Positions 8,828 through 19,802 of a stretch of DNA of 64,000 bases are shown one piece after another (within the stretch, counting starts at the first letter, position 1; every line of letters begins with the position of its first letter). Origin of the DNA: Luteimonas salinisoli (lineage in GTDB: Bacteria; Pseudomonadota; Gammaproteobacteria; Xanthomonadales; Xanthomonadaceae); contig NZ_JACCKA010000027.1 in NCBI RefSeq assembly GCF_013425525.1, positions 46,558 through 110,557 of the forward strand, read 5' to 3'. The notes beneath the pieces were generated by a model that was not told the DNA's origin, searched no databases, and saw nothing but the letters and a program-made list of their open reading frames with translations. Both the position numbers and the translations under genes were made by a program.

Positions 8828-11259
8828 GCACAAGTCCCGTCGACTGTCGGGCTGAGGACACCCCATGCGGCCAGTTGCTGCTGCACGCGCTGTTCGACGG
8901 CGGTGGCAGCAGCCATCGCTTCTGCCGAGGCTCCCTGCAGGCGCTGGGTCAGCACACGGCGCGGCAGGTGTTCTGCGTCGTGCAGTTGCAGGACGTGTTG
9001 CGCGAGCTGGCCGCGCTCGCGCGTCGGCAGCCAGGCGAAGGCCGCGCGCATGGCGGGCAGTGCGAGCACGAAGTCGCCTTCGTCCAGCCTCTGTACCAGA
9101 CGATCCAGGCCGGCCACGAATGCTTCCTCCTGCGCGAGCACGTCACGCGCCAGCGCAACCAGGCCCGAGAGTGCATCGCCCATGCGTGCGGGTACCAGAG
9201 TCGACAGCAAATCGAGGGCGTTCGCCAGATCTCCATCGGTCGGGGAGTGCCCGGCTTCGAGGCTCAACACGGTACCGAGCGCCGCTCCGCGACTCAGCGG
9301 ATCGGACTCGACGCTCGATACTTTTCGCCGCAGCACGGCGATCGCGCGCACCGGTTCGATCTCCATCGCTTGGGTGCCCGCGGCCAGTGCGTCCCGGGCG
9401 ATATCGCGGATCGCAGCGACGGCGCGGATGTGCCCGGCGACATCGGCTGTGCCGATCGCTGCCGGTGGCTCGAGGAGCCACAGTGCGCGATCGAACGCCG
9501 CTTCGATCACCGCACGCAGCACCGGCGCTTCCGCGATCTCCAGCATCTGGCCGTGGCGCAGCAGCGGGTATAGCACGGACAGTGCCTCGCCAATGGCCTC
9601 GAAGCTGGGTTCGTCGGCGATCGCCGCGCGCAGGTCGGCGAGCAGGCCCGAGCTGACGCTGGACAGTGCAGCGAACGCGGCGCGGTTCAGCGTCTGCGCC
9701 AATGCGGCAACGCGTCCGCGCGCGCCTCGCAGCTGTTCTTCGAGGCGCGCCCGCGCGGCGTCGTGCAAGGTCGGCCCGTAGGCGCCGGCTTCGATCAGTG
9801 CGGCGTGTTGTTCCAGCGACGAGCGTAAGCGCCAGCTTTCGCGACGCTCGCCCGAGAGGGCCAGCGACGGGCCATGCACGCGCTCGACGCCCGGAATCGC
9901 GAGGATGGCGAGGCGATGCAATGCACGGCTGCGCGCACGATCTTCCGCCTCGAGCAGATCGAGATCCGGTTCGCCGTCCGGATCGATGCCCAGCGCCTGC
10001 AGTTCGGCCTCCACTGCCCGCACCAGCGGCGGCTGCGGCGTGCCCGCCGCCAGCGCGCCCGCCGCGGCGCCGGCCAGCACGTCCATCACCTCCACCAGGA
10101 TCGGATCGGTGCCCGCACGGATCGGACCGCGGTAGCTCCATGGCAGCGGCGCGTCGAGCGCATCCTTCAGCAGCGATCCGGCGATCGCGTCGAGCCAGTC
10201 CGAACGCAACGGCGCCGCATGCCCGCGCAGCCGCGCCAGCGCCTGCGCGCGCGTATGTACGGCGATGAAGTCGGCCGTGGACGCCGGCAGGCCCTTTTCA
10301 CGCAACCGGACAAGTACCTGCCGCAGGGCCAGCGCGCCGGCGTCAGCGCTGCCGCGTTCCCAGACCCACTGGTAATAGGCCGGTGAGGACATGCCCGAGG
10401 CGTAGCCGGTGAAGGCATCCAGCCGCTTGTAGCTGTAGGGAACGAGATAGGAACCAAACCTCAGCGGTGCACGGTCTGCATCGACCTGTGCGGATGGCGC
10501 CGGTGTTTCCGGCGGGTCCAGTCCGTGCACTCCATCGACGGAGGTGTTCGCCAGCGCTTCGCGCCACAGGCGCGCCAGCGCCGGCGCGTGGTAGCCGCCA
10601 CAGACCACGAATACCGGGCCCTCGTCACGCGCCATGGCCCAAGCGATCCAGCGCGCCATCATCTGCTCGCGCTCGCGATTGCAGGCGCTGCCGGGGTCGT
10701 CGTTGCGCAGGTGCTCGAAATAGGTCCGCAGCCGTTCGGCCAACGCTTCGTCGGGAGCACCGTCGGCCACGTCGCCGGCTTCGAACAGGTGGTCCCACAG
10801 CGCATCGCGCCCTTCGATTCCCAGTTCGTTCGCCAACGCCCGCTCGTAGGCTTCGGCCAACGCTTCGTTGGCATCATCGGCCGCATCGGCGTAGCGGTTA
10901 GGGAGATCGGACAGGGCGTCGTGCCAGGCCGGAAGATCGATGAAGCGCACCTGCGCGCCGACTTCGCGCGCCACCAGCAACGCCTGCCACTCCGGCGAAT
11001 GCTCGGCAAATGGCGACCACGAGCCGCGATGCCCGGTGCCATCGGACAGATAGCTGTAGATCGCAAGCGGCAAGCGATGGGGCAGGTACAGCTCGTCCAG
11101 GCGCGCATTGAAATCGGCGGGCCCCTCGATCAGCACGTACGCGGGCCGCAACGCGCGGATGCTCGCCGCCACCAGTCGCGCGCAGGCTGGGCTGTGGTGG
11201 CGCACCCCGAGGATGGATGGGAGGGTCGACCCGACCCACGGCACGGCCGCAGCGTTCAT
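8824..11259 (-). CDS. DUF5682 family protein (YehM-like)
   Basis: 811 residues. The N-terminus LGVRHHSPACARLV, then LIEGPADFNARLDELYLP and PLAIYSYL, is the hallmark of DUF5682 and resembles the TraB/ChaN-like fold that begins with a conserved His-Ser and a strand ending in GP. VFVVCGGYHAPAL at mid-N-terminus carries another conserved GxxH. The C-terminal two-thirds is Ala/Leu/Arg-rich helical repeat-like sequence. It overlaps both neighbours by 4 bp (ATGA at each end), showing tight stoichiometric coupling with MoxR and VWA. No reaction is known; its invariant position implies it is the substrate or scaffold of the ATPase-VWA pair. Confidence 0.85.
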   Translation of the reverse strand: MNAAAVPWVGSTLPSILGVRHHSPACARLVAASIRALRPAYVLIEGPADFNARLDELYLPHRLPLAIYSYLSDGTGHRGSWSPFAEHSPEWQALLVAREVGAQVRFIDLPAWHDALSDLPNRYADAADDANEALAEAYERALANELGIEGRDALWDHLFEAGDVADGAPDEALAERLRTYFEHLRNDDPGSACNREREQMMARWIAWAMARDEGPVFVVCGGYHAPALARLWREALANTSVDGVHGLDPPETPAPSAQVDADRAPLRFGSYLVPYSYKRLDAFTGYASGMSSPAYYQWVWERGSADAGALALRQVLVRLREKGLPASTADFIAVHTRAQALARLRGHAAPLRSDWLDAIAGSLLKDALDAPLPWSYRGPIRAGTDPILVEVMDVLAGAAAGALAAGTPQPPLVRAVEAELQALGIDPDGEPDLDLLEAEDRARSRALHRLAILAIPGVERVHGPSLALSGERRESWRLRSSLEQHAALIEAGAYGPTLHDAARARLEEQLRGARGRVAALAQTLNRAAFAALSSVSSGLLADLRAAIADEPSFEAIGEALSVLYPLLRHGQMLEIAEAPVLRAVIEAAFDRALWLLEPPAAIGTADVAGHIRAVAAIRDIARDALAAGTQAMEIEPVRAIAVLRRKVSSVESDPLSRGAALGTVLSLEAGHSPTDGDLANALDLLSTLVPARMGDALSGLVALARDVLAQEEAFVAGLDRLVQRLDEGDFVLALPAMRAAFAWLPTRERGQLAQHVLQLHDAEHLPRRVLTQRLQGASAEAMAAATAVEQRVQQQLAAWGVLSPTVDGTCA

Positions 11260-12365
11260 GGCAGGCGATTCCGCGCCTCGAAGTATGCGCGCCAATGCTC
11301 GCCGCTCTTCTTTGCCACCTTCTGTTCGAAGTAGCGACGCAGCTTGGCGCGATCATCTGCGTCGTCCTTCACGACGGTGCCGGCGATGCAGTCCACCAGG
11401 TCGGCCGGGGTGCCGTCACGTTGATCGAGGAACCAGGCCCGTACTCCGACCGCATGCGCCACGTTCACCGCCTCCGCAGTCGACATCACGGCGTTGAGGC
11501 GGTCCATCGCGGCTTCCCCCTTCGCCCCTTCATGCTTGCCGCGCAAGTCGCGAAAAGTCGATACCAGCAGTTCCAGCACCGGCGCCGGTACGGTGCGCGG
11601 GATGTTGCTGCGCACGAGCAGGCGCGACGACGCTTCCTGCACCAGTGTCAACTCGTGGTCATAGTCCAGGATCGGAAATACCGTCTCGAAGTCGAAGCGC
11701 CGCTTCAACGCCGCGCTCATCTCGTTGACGCCGCGGTCACGGGTGTTCGCGGTGGCGATGATGTTGAAGCCGTCGCGTGCATACAGCATTCCGTGCTCGC
11801 CGGAAAGCTCCGGCACGGCCATCACGCGGTCGGACAGCATGCCCAGCAGGCAATCCTGGACTTCCAGCGGCGCGCGAGTGATCTCCTCGAAGCGCACGAC
11901 ATGACCGTCGCGCATGCCCTGGTAGAGCGGCGCCGGCACCATCGCGCGTGGGCTCGGTCCTTCATTGATCAGCAACGCGTAGTTCCACGAATACTTGATC
12001 TGATCCTCGGTGATGGACGCGCCACCCTGGATCGTCAGCGTCGACAGTCCCGAGATGGCGGTGGCCAGCAGCTCCGACAACAGCGACTTCGCCGTGCCGG
12101 GTTCGCCTACCAGCATCAGGCCGCGGCCGGTCGCCAGCGTCACCAGCATGCGTTCGATCGATGCCACCGGAGCCACGATCTTCCGCTCGATCTTGAGCGA
12201 TGGTTCGCCGAGTACGAACGCGCGCGCCGCCTTCAGGCTCAGAGCCCAGCCTGGCGGACGCGGATCGTGGTCGTGCTTTGCAAGACGCACGAGCTCATCC
12301 GCGTGAAGGATCTCCGCTGGCGGTCGTTGTAGCGCAGCTTGGGCCGGTTTTGGGGCGTTGGACAT
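11256..12365 (-). CDS. MoxR-type AAA+ ATPase (YehL-like)
   Basis: 369 residues. Walker A is GEPGTAKS at 87-94, the Walker B/sensor region is in HVVRFEEITRAP, and IIATANTRDRGVNEMSAALKRRFDFE carries sensor 1 and the arginine finger region typical of the MoxR/RavA branch. These ATPases remodel partner proteins together with VWA proteins. The start at 12365 (MSNAPKP) is preferred because the longer frame enters the upstream WGR gene, whose stop is only 20 bp away. The gene is second in the five-gene operon and is coupled to DUF5682 by an ATGA overlap. Confidence 0.92.
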   Translation of the reverse strand: MSNAPKPAQAALQRPPAEILHADELVRLAKHDHDPRPPGWALSLKAARAFVLGEPSLKIERKIVAPVASIERMLVTLATGRGLMLVGEPGTAKSLLSELLATAISGLSTLTIQGGASITEDQIKYSWNYALLINEGPSPRAMVPAPLYQGMRDGHVVRFEEITRAPLEVQDCLLGMLSDRVMAVPELSGEHGMLYARDGFNIIATANTRDRGVNEMSAALKRRFDFETVFPILDYDHELTLVQEASSRLLVRSNIPRTVPAPVLELLVSTFRDLRGKHEGAKGEAAMDRLNAVMSTAEAVNVAHAVGVRAWFLDQRDGTPADLVDCIAGTVVKDDADDRAKLRRYFEQKVAKKSGEHWRAYFEARNRLP

Positions 12366-12385
12366 GAGTCGAGGATTCCTTGCGA

Positions 12386-15300
12386 TCAGGCGCGGAGGCT
12401 TTCGAGGTCGCGGATCAGTTCGCTGGCCGCAATCGGGTCGAGCGAGCTCAGTGGCTCGCCGTTCTGTATCTCGCCCCACCCTGAAGGCTGACCGACCTGC
12501 ACTTCCAGCAAGGTCTGCTCCGGATACTCGTCGACGAGCCCGACAATGATGCCCGGCTCGAAGCTCAGCTCGATCGCTCTGTCGCGGCCAAGTGGCTTGT
12601 TGAAGTACCAGATGCCACCACCATCCTGCGCCTGACCCCGGCGCCAACCCTTGTTGACCAGCCCCAGGACACGTCCAGTCGGCACGGTCGAGCCCTTCCA
12701 GCGGACGAGTTTCTGCTGCGCCTGTTCGTCCGGTGTCAGCACATGCGTGTCGCGGCCCAGCTGTGCGAAGGGCTGCAGCAGTTCATAGTCGGTGAACAAC
12801 TGTCCGAACTCCGCCGCGACATCAGCGCCCAGCTCCAAGGCGTGCGGAATACCGACGCGAAGAGCCTCGTCTTGAGGCAACTCGAAGGGATCATCGGTGC
12901 CGGTGGTGAAGCCGCCATCCTCGGCCACCCGGAAGCAAGTGCGCAACCTGCCGCCATAGCTGCCGTCGCCTTGGCCGGCATCGACTTCGTACACGCCCCA
13001 GACCAGGCGCTGCACCAAGTGGCGCACCAGCGGGTGTTCGGCCAGGAAGGCGCGGAAGACATCGGCGCGCCAGCGCCGCCGTGTGCACATCGCCACTTCC
13101 AACCGCAGAACTTGCTGGCTGGCGATTGTGCGCACGTCCTTCTTGAGCAGCTTGAAGCGCTCGGCAGCCTCCTTCGACAGGCCCGCGTCGTCGGTCTTTT
13201 TCGGCTTTGGCAGGTCGGCCAGGCGCGCGCCATCGCCGTCGCGCACGTAGGGTTTGAGCGCCTCGTCGAAGCCGACCCGGAAGGCGCGCGGCCCGAAATC
13301 GAGCAGCATGGTGCCATGCTCGTCGAGACCCAGGTCAGGCGCCAGCCGGTCTTCGAGTTCCTCGGTCGTGAAGCCACGCGCTTCCGCGATCTGCGCGATC
13401 TTCTCGCGGGCCCGGTCCTGCAGGCCCTTGAACTTCACCTTCTGCGCGATGCCATTCAACAGCATCAGCGCCACGTCGGAGCCGATCATCGCCAGCACGT
13501 CCAAACCCGCCACTGCGCGCGCATGCGCGGCCTCGCCCGGCCAGGCACGTAGGTAGGGCGTCAGCTTGCGCGCGGTTTCGTCGTTGCCGAACAGCCCAAG
13601 CGCGGTGAGCGCCCAACCGTCCTTCGACGGCGCGCCGGCGTAGAGCCACGCAGCGAAACAGTCCCAGGCGAAGTCCGCGAGCGAATCGCGCGTGCAGGCG
13701 TCGCGCACCTGTTCGATGCCGGGGTAGATACCTTCGTTGGTCGGGAACGCGAGCATCGTGCCTAGCGGGGCCAGCGCCTCATCCGGCAAGGCCTTGCCCG
13801 CGCCCGGGCCCTCTGCAAGTACCGGACGACGCCAGGCACCAGGCTGCCAAAAGGCAGGAAGCGTCGGGCGTTTTCTGGGAAACCGGTCGAGCGGGTCTTC
13901 GGCCAGCACTGCCTCGACCGCCGCGACGACCTCGGGCTGGCCGTAGCGCGCCGCCACCTCGAGGACCAGCGCGCCGTGCCCCTCGGACGCGAGAATGCGC
14001 AAGGCAACGCCAGCGCAATCGCGTGCCTCGCCCCGTTTGCCGACTGCAGCCGCAATCAGACCGCAGGCGGCGTGCTCGGGGAACTTGAGCAGCCACTGGC
14101 GCCCTGTTTCACGCAGGCTCTTGAGCTTGGCGGCAGCGCGCGCCATCTGGGGCGCGAGGTCGACGGCGCCGAAGTTCAGTGCGAGCACGAGATTCTCGGC
14201 GGGATGACGGCGCACTACGGCCAACAGTCCCGGCAACACTTTCAGGCCAAACTTGCCTACGATGAAATCCGGGCGATAGGAATAGTCACTTTCGCCAGCC
14301 AATACATTCCACACCGAAGCGCCCATTTCGCCCGGCAGCAGCGCGAGCAACGTGTCGCTCAGTGTGATGTAGCTCCAGCGTTCGGCTTTGCGCGCCTGTT
14401 TCATCTTCAGCCACAGTTCGCACAGTGCTGTGGCATCCTGTGTTCGGATCGCCCGGATGGCCGGCTCGACCAGATCGCGGGTATCGACGTGCCGCTTGAA
14501 GTCGAGGCACTCGACCATCTTGTCCGGGTCTTTCGCGGCATCGGCGTAGTACGGTGGCAGTTGCCCAGCGGCGAAGCGGCCCGCCTCGCGCTCACCAGGC
14601 GCCCAGCGCTCGACTGGCGCGATCGGCAGCGTTTCCAGGTCGAGCGCCGCGATGGCTCGCTTCTTGCGCGTTGCCAGCCACGGTGGTCGCGCCAGCACCG
14701 CTGGCAGTTCGTCCGTGCTGCCGACGACGGAAGGACCGGATAGCTGCTTCAGCATCCTGTCGACGACCGCTTCGGCTGCGGTGCCGAGCCATGGGCGCAG
14801 CGCCGGCAACGCGGCCTCGTTGGCGCGCAACAAACCGGTCAGGCTCGGTGCGACAAGCGCACCTTCCTTGCTGCCACCGGCAACCAGTTTCGAGAGCGCA
14901 ACGATCGCGGCTAGCGGCCAGCGATTCACCGCGGCCGTCAACCGCGCCAGAGCGCCTTTGCTGCTGCTTGCCGAACGCGCAAGGGCATCGATCGCCTCAG
15001 GCAGACCGAAGGCAGCCAACGCAGTGCCGGCGACCTCACCTTCCGCGCGTGCCAGCAATGTCTCCAGCGCGCCCATCCCGCGTTCCTGCAGCAGAGTGGC
15101 GACCATCTCTGGGTCATCGAGGATATCTTGGCCATACGCGTCCAGCTTCGTCCGACGTATCGCGGCCAGCGCAGCCGGATCGGTCGCGGTCAACTGCAGC
15201 CAGTGCAGGGCCGAGGGCGCATTCGGGCCGGCCAGCGCAAACGCCAACGCATTGGATACCTGCGGTTCGTCCGGGAGCAGCATCGCCATCGCCACCTGGC

Positions 15301-16282
15301 GTGATGGATGCAGCGTCGGTAGCGCGGCGCGGATCCGGTCGACGCACTCGCTGTAGACCGAATCGCTCGCTGCCGAAAGGTGGCGCCTGAATGCCCACTC
15401 GCCTTCCCCGACCGGGGACGACCAGCGCGATGCCAGCGGCCCGTCGATGGAATCGTGGAAACTGATGCCTGGCTTGCCGTTCGTTCCGCGCCATTCGAAG
15501 CGCACTTCGAACTCGCGCTCTGCCTGCAGCAGCAGGTCGAGTGCCGCAGGCAGGCCATCGCGACCAACCAGCATGTTCACCAGTGACCGGACGTCAATCG
15601 TCGCCCGGTACGCGTTGGGTGCCGCGGCGAACACGAGGGCCAGCATTGCGGCATCGGCATGCGGCGAAGCTTTGGCGGCGGGTTTCTGCAGCCGTTCCCA
15701 GCCTTGCTGCAATGCCTGAGCCATCGAAGCGTCCGAATTCTTGTCGTCCGGCGAGGCATACCCGTCGATGGCCTCGTATAGCGCCTGCAGGACAGCTGCA
15801 GGATCGCCTCCAGGTGCGACGACAGCCGGAAAGCGCCGTGACGGCAGGGCCCTGGCCAGCAGCCCGGCGGGAACGTCGAGCGGTTCGCCCTGCAATAGCC
15901 AGGGGGCGACAGTTGGAGCGTTCGCGCGGATGGCGACGGCGGCCGTGGCGGGAGGCACCGTATCCGATGGTGCTTCGATAGGCTTCGCCACCGCGACCGT
16001 GCCCGTTGTCGCCGCGTCATTGCCGACCGAGGGGCCCACCTTGGTTTCCGTCTTGCCGATCCCAGCGTCTGCCGCCGCCGCAACCTCGGCGTAGCCCTTG
16101 CCCGCCTTCGCGTCGATCAGCTTGGTCATCGCCGCCGCCGCCTTGGCGTCGTCGCCGAAGGTCTTGGTCTGGCTCTGTCCCTGCGTGCCGATCCGGCCCC
16201 ACCGAATATTCACATCCGAGCCATCCAGCTCGATTTCCCAGAATTTGTTCGAAGTCCCTTCGGAAAATTCAAAGCGCCGCAT
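12386..16282 (-). CDS. WGR-domain and DUF4132 protein (YehI/MolR-like)
   Basis: 1298 residues. The N-terminal 80 residues form a WGR domain ([19 protein letters not shown], then [10 protein letters not shown]), a DNA- or nucleic-acid-associated module also found in PARP1. After an Ala/Pro linker comes a long HEAT-like helical region, and the C-terminal third ([19 protein letters not shown], then [24 protein letters not shown]) is DUF4132. E. coli YehI has the same two-domain layout at similar length. The start at 16282 is the first ATG before the WGR core, with AGGGG upstream. It is first in the operon and may set where the MoxR/VWA machine acts; that is inference. Confidence 0.9.
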   Translation of the reverse strand: MRRFEFSEGTSNKFWEIELDGSDVNIRWGRIGTQGQSQTKTFGDDAKAAAAMTKLIDAKAGKGYAEVAAAADAGIGKTETKVGPSVGNDAATTGTVAVAKPIEAPSDTVPPATAAVAIRANAPTVAPWLLQGEPLDVPAGLLARALPSRRFPAVVAPGGDPAAVLQALYEAIDGYASPDDKNSDASMAQALQQGWERLQKPAAKASPHADAAMLALVFAAAPNAYRATIDVRSLVNMLVGRDGLPAALDLLLQAEREFEVRFEWRGTNGKPGISFHDSIDGPLASRWSSPVGEGEWAFRRHLSAASDSVYSECVDRIRAALPTLHPSRQVAMAMLLPDEPQVSNALAFALAGPNAPSALHWLQLTATDPAALAAIRRTKLDAYGQDILDDPEMVATLLQERGMGALETLLARAEGEVAGTALAAFGLPEAIDALARSASSSKGALARLTAAVNRWPLAAIVALSKLVAGGSKEGALVAPSLTGLLRANEAALPALRPWLGTAAEAVVDRMLKQLSGPSVVGSTDELPAVLARPPWLATRKKRAIAALDLETLPIAPVERWAPGEREAGRFAAGQLPPYYADAAKDPDKMVECLDFKRHVDTRDLVEPAIRAIRTQDATALCELWLKMKQARKAERWSYITLSDTLLALLPGEMGASVWNVLAGESDYSYRPDFIVGKFGLKVLPGLLAVVRRHPAENLVLALNFGAVDLAPQMARAAAKLKSLRETGRQWLLKFPEHAACGLIAAAVGKRGEARDCAGVALRILASEGHGALVLEVAARYGQPEVVAAVEAVLAEDPLDRFPRKRPTLPAFWQPGAWRRPVLAEGPGAGKALPDEALAPLGTMLAFPTNEGIYPGIEQVRDACTRDSLADFAWDCFAAWLYAGAPSKDGWALTALGLFGNDETARKLTPYLRAWPGEAAHARAVAGLDVLAMIGSDVALMLLNGIAQKVKFKGLQDRAREKIAQIAEARGFTTEELEDRLAPDLGLDEHGTMLLDFGPRAFRVGFDEALKPYVRDGDGARLADLPKPKKTDDAGLSKEAAERFKLLKKDVRTIASQQVLRLEVAMCTRRRWRADVFRAFLAEHPLVRHLVQRLVWGVYEVDAGQGDGSYGGRLRTCFRVAEDGGFTTGTDDPFELPQDEALRVGIPHALELGADVAAEFGQLFTDYELLQPFAQLGRDTHVLTPDEQAQQKLVRWKGSTVPTGRVLGLVNKGWRRGQAQDGGGIWYFNKPLGRDRAIELSFEPGIIVGLVDEYPEQTLLEVQVGQPSGWGEIQNGEPLSSLDPIAASELIRDLESLRA

Positions 16283-16592
16283 TCCATTCCCCTGGTGTCC
16301 CCGTCCCGTCGCCCGGCTCTTTGCAGGCCGGCCCCGGGCAGGATGATCGCATTTTCGCGGCGCTTCCGAGCGACTTGCCAGTGTCCGTATTGGGCCGCGA
16401 GTGGCGATATTCGGATTCAATTCTAGGTGTGCGGCCTGGGGGGCCAGAGGCGCCCCCCTTCATGCGTCGATCAACCCGCAATGCCGGTGTGCCGTCACTG
16501 GGTGCAAAGGGGGCGGGGATGGGATTGGACTCGCCTACCTGGGGCGGAGCCGCCGGCCAGCAGCGGAGACCCTTGGCCGCGCACGCCGTGCG
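16283..16592. other. 310-bp intergenic region carrying the promoter of the WGR operon
   Basis: No plausible gene is seen on either strand. Read on the minus strand, TTGAAT followed by AATATC/TAGAAT-like sequences around 16400-16430 could be promoter elements for the five-gene operon. A GC-rich stretch at about 16435-16460 with GGCC-type self-complementarity could terminate the serine hydrolase to its left or be noise. Nothing further is supported. Confidence 0.3.
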
Positions 16593-18131
16593 TCACAGGG
16601 TGCTTGCTGGGCGGCGTCTACGTCTTTGCCATCGCTTCGCCGCGTAGGGCATGGCGATCACCGCGCCGATCAGAAGGGCCAGGGCCCAGTACCTGCCGAC
16701 CAGGCGCCCGAACGCGTCCCCCGGAAGCCTGATGTCGATCGGTACCGCCAGATCGGTGAGCGGAGCGACCACACCTTCGCCTTCGCCGTCGGACCAGAAG
16801 CGCATGCCGGTCACGTCTCCAGTCGCGTTGCGCAGCACCTGCAAACGGGTGAAGTCTCCCGGATACACGAATGTGTCGGCGGTGATCGCGATGAGTTCAG
16901 AGCGCATCCCCCCGGTGCGCTGCGCGGTCAGGTTTTCGCCAACAACGCGCAGCTCGCGCGTCGAATTCTGGTCGACGCGATACACGCCCTCGTACTGCTT
17001 GAGTACTGCAACGTCGACGTGAACCGGCGTCACCGGCGGATACGGATCGCCCAGGGCGGCGGCCGCAAGGCGGCGCGCGACCGCTCGGGCGTCATGCGCT
17101 GGAGAGGCCATTTCGTTGTTGAGAAGCACGGCGACCGAGAGCTCCGCCCCCGGCACATAGAGCAGATAGGCGGAGAAGCCTGCGATGCCGCCATCGTGCT
17201 GCAATGCCGGGGCACCCCGCACCGAGGTCGTCCAAATGCCGTACCCGTAGGCGTTGGCCTTCGCCTCGCCGACCGGCGTGATCATGCGCGCGTAGGTCGC
17301 AGGCGCGAGCACCTTCCCCCCGTGCAGGCCGCGGTTCCAGCGCGCCAGGTCGTCGACCGTCGACACCAGCGCACCCGCGGCATGGGGCTGGGTCATGCTG
17401 AGCGGCAGGGGAGCCGTCAGGAATCCGCGGTTCGTGGTGTAGCCCTTGACCTGGCGCGCGACGACGGCGGGGTCGGCGCCGTATCCGGTGTCGTTCATAC
17501 CCAGCGGCTCGAACAGCGCCTGCTCCAGATAGCGGTGCCAGGGCTGGCCGCTGGCCGCTTCGATCACCGCGCCGACGAGCACATAGCCGGAGTTGCTGTA
17601 CTTCCACCCTTCGCCCGGCGCGAAGTCCGGCGCTTCATTCTTGAAGTAGTCGACCAGCTGTTCGGTCGTGACGTGGCGCCTGATCGCCCCTTCGAACGTG
17701 CCCGGAATCTCCGTGTACTCCTTCACGCCGGAGGTGTGGTTGAGCAGTTGCTCGATCGTGATGCGCGTACCGCCCGGGTAGGTCGGCAGGTGCTTCGACA
17801 GCGGATCGTCCAGCGAGACCTTGCCGGCGTCGACCAGCGTCAGGAGCCCGGCCGCGGAGAACTGCTTGGTGACCGACGCGATGCGAAACCGGTCATCCGG
17901 CTCGAGCGGCACGCCGGCCGCGACATCGGCCTGGCCACGCGCGGCCCGATACAGCACCTCATCGCCGCGCATCACGAGCACCGCCCCGCCCGGTAGGTCG
18001 GCGCGGTACGCCTCCGCCAGCAGCGGTTCCGCGTAGCGCGAGAATTCCTCAGGCGTCGGCGGCGCTGCGGCGGTGGCCGCCTGCAACGTCAGCAATCCAG
18101 TGAGAGCGAGCGCTACGCCGATATGTCGCAT
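16593..18131 (-). CDS. Exported serine hydrolase, beta-lactamase/class C superfamily (paralogue 1)
   Basis: 512 residues. A signal peptide (about 1-23, ending ATAAA) leads to a penicillin-recognition fold with SVTK (Ser86, Lys89), YSN at 178-180 and a HDGG motif in the KTG position near residue 300. A C-terminal lipocalin-like region and one transmembrane segment ending in a cluster of arginines follow. Such proteins act in the periplasm, as esterases, peptidases or peptidoglycan enzymes rather than true beta-lactamases. It is one of three adjacent paralogues, all on the minus strand with matching N-termini. The substrate is unknown. Confidence 0.88.
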   Translation of the reverse strand: MRHIGVALALTGLLTLQAATAAAPPTPEEFSRYAEPLLAEAYRADLPGGAVLVMRGDEVLYRAARGQADVAAGVPLEPDDRFRIASVTKQFSAAGLLTLVDAGKVSLDDPLSKHLPTYPGGTRITIEQLLNHTSGVKEYTEIPGTFEGAIRRHVTTEQLVDYFKNEAPDFAPGEGWKYSNSGYVLVGAVIEAASGQPWHRYLEQALFEPLGMNDTGYGADPAVVARQVKGYTTNRGFLTAPLPLSMTQPHAAGALVSTVDDLARWNRGLHGGKVLAPATYARMITPVGEAKANAYGYGIWTTSVRGAPALQHDGGIAGFSAYLLYVPGAELSVAVLLNNEMASPAHDARAVARRLAAAALGDPYPPVTPVHVDVAVLKQYEGVYRVDQNSTRELRVVGENLTAQRTGGMRSELIAITADTFVYPGDFTRLQVLRNATGDVTGMRFWSDGEGEGVVAPLTDLAVPIDIRLPGDAFGRLVGRYWALALLIGAVIAMPYAAKRWQRRRRRPASTL

Positions 18132-18224
18132 CTGGAGGGATCCTGTTCCGAGGGTGCCGGTCAGACGCCGTGTCCGTAGGGTAGTGACAAACGTGGAGCA
18201 GGCTTGGCCAGGGCAGGCCTTGCT

Positions 18225-19709
18225 TCAGAGGGTACTTGCTGCAAGGCGTTTGCGTCTGCGCCATCGCTTCGTCGCGTAGAACATGGCGAGCGCGGCGCCG
18301 ATCAGCAGGGCCGTCGCCCAGTACCTGCCGATCAGGCGCCCGAGCGCGTCGCGTGGAAGCCTGATGTCGATCGGCACCGCCAGATCGGTGAGCGGAGCGA
18401 CGACGCCTTCCCCTTCGCCGTCCGACCAGAAACGCATCGCTGTCACTCTGCCCGACTCATCGCGCAGCACCTGCAGTCGGCTGAGACCCTCGGTATACAC
18501 AAATATGTCGTCGGTGATCGCGCTAAGGTCAAATCGCCTCCCCCTTGCGTGCTTTGCGGTCAGGACTCCGTCGACAACGCGCAGCGTGCGCGCTGCATCC
18601 CCATCGGCACGATAGACGCCCTCGTACTGCTTGAGCACTGAAAGGTCCACTTCGACCGGCTCCACCGGCGGGTACGGATCCCCCAGGGCGGCGGCTGCAA
18701 GGCGGCGCGCGACCATATGGGGCGCATGCGCTGGAGGGGGCGTTTCGTTGTTGAGGAGCACGGCGACCGTGATATCCGCTCCCGGCACATAGAGCAAGTA
18801 AGAGGTGAAGCCTGCGATGCGGCCACTGTGCTGCAACGCCGGCGCGCCCCGCAGTGTGGACGTGCCGATGCCGTAGCCGTAGTCATGGGCCTTCGCCTGG
18901 CCGACTGGCGTGATCATGCGCGTGTAGGTCGCAGGCTCGAGCACCTTGCCCTCGTGCAGGGCACGGTTCCAGCGCGCCAGATCATCGACCGTCGACACCA
19001 GCGCACCTGCGGCGGGATCCTGATTGGCCTGGGTCACGCTTGATACCCGTGGCGGCGCGGGGGCACCGTGGTCCGTGGTGTAGCCCCTGACCCGGCGCGC
19101 GGCGACAGCGCCGTCGCCGCCGTATCCGGTGTCGTTCATGCCCAGGGGCTTGAACAACGTCTGGTCCAGATAGCGATACCAGCGCTGGCCACTCGCCGCT
19201 TCGATCACGCCGCCGACGAGGTGATACCCAGAGTTGCTGTATCTCCACCCTTCGCCCGGCGCGAAGTCCGACGGGTCCTTTCTGGTGTCGTAGAAGTCCT
19301 TGATGCCAGACGTGTGGTTGAGCAGTTGCTCGATCATGATGCGCGCACCGCCCGGATACGTCGGCAGGTACTTCGACAGCGGATCATCCAGCGAGACCTT
19401 GCCGGCGTCGACCAAGGTCAAAAGTCCGGCGGCGGAGAACTGCTTGGTGACCGACGCGATGCGGAACCGGTCGTCCGGTTCGAGCGGCACGCCGGCCGCA
19501 AGATCGGCCATACCACGTGCATCCCGATACAACACCTCGTCGCCCCGCATCACGAGCACCGCCGCGCCCGGTGCATCCGCGGGGTACGCGTCCGCCAGCA
19601 GCGGCTCCGCATACAGCGCGAATTCGTCGGGTGAGGGTGACGACGCGGCAGTCGCCGGCTGCAATGCCAGCATTCCGGTGAGAGCGAGCGCGGAGCCAAT
19701 ACGTCGCAT
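18225..19709 (-). CDS. Exported serine hydrolase, beta-lactamase superfamily (paralogue 2)
   Basis: 494 residues, closely related to its two neighbours: the same signal peptide, an identical SVTK box context (RFRIASVTKQFSAAG) and a YSNSGY box, and the same C-terminal transmembrane/Arg-rich tail. It lacks about 18 residues between NHTSG and DFAPGEGW, so the lid next to the active site is shorter than in the flanking copies and substrate range may differ. The HSGRIAGF motif replaces HDGGIAGF, changing the third conserved box. The ATG at 19709 follows GGATCTCTGCCC with a weak Shine-Dalgarno. Confidence 0.87.
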   Translation of the reverse strand: MRRIGSALALTGMLALQPATAASSPSPDEFALYAEPLLADAYPADAPGAAVLVMRGDEVLYRDARGMADLAAGVPLEPDDRFRIASVTKQFSAAGLLTLVDAGKVSLDDPLSKYLPTYPGGARIMIEQLLNHTSGIKDFYDTRKDPSDFAPGEGWRYSNSGYHLVGGVIEAASGQRWYRYLDQTLFKPLGMNDTGYGGDGAVAARRVRGYTTDHGAPAPPRVSSVTQANQDPAAGALVSTVDDLARWNRALHEGKVLEPATYTRMITPVGQAKAHDYGYGIGTSTLRGAPALQHSGRIAGFTSYLLYVPGADITVAVLLNNETPPPAHAPHMVARRLAAAALGDPYPPVEPVEVDLSVLKQYEGVYRADGDAARTLRVVDGVLTAKHARGRRFDLSAITDDIFVYTEGLSRLQVLRDESGRVTAMRFWSDGEGEGVVAPLTDLAVPIDIRLPRDALGRLIGRYWATALLIGAALAMFYATKRWRRRKRLAASTL

Positions 19710-19802
19710 GGGCAGAGATCCTTTCCGCGGTGCGCCCTGGCACCGTGTCCGTAGGGTAGCGGGAAATGTGTACCGACCAGCTTTGGCCACGCACGGCCTG
19801 CT

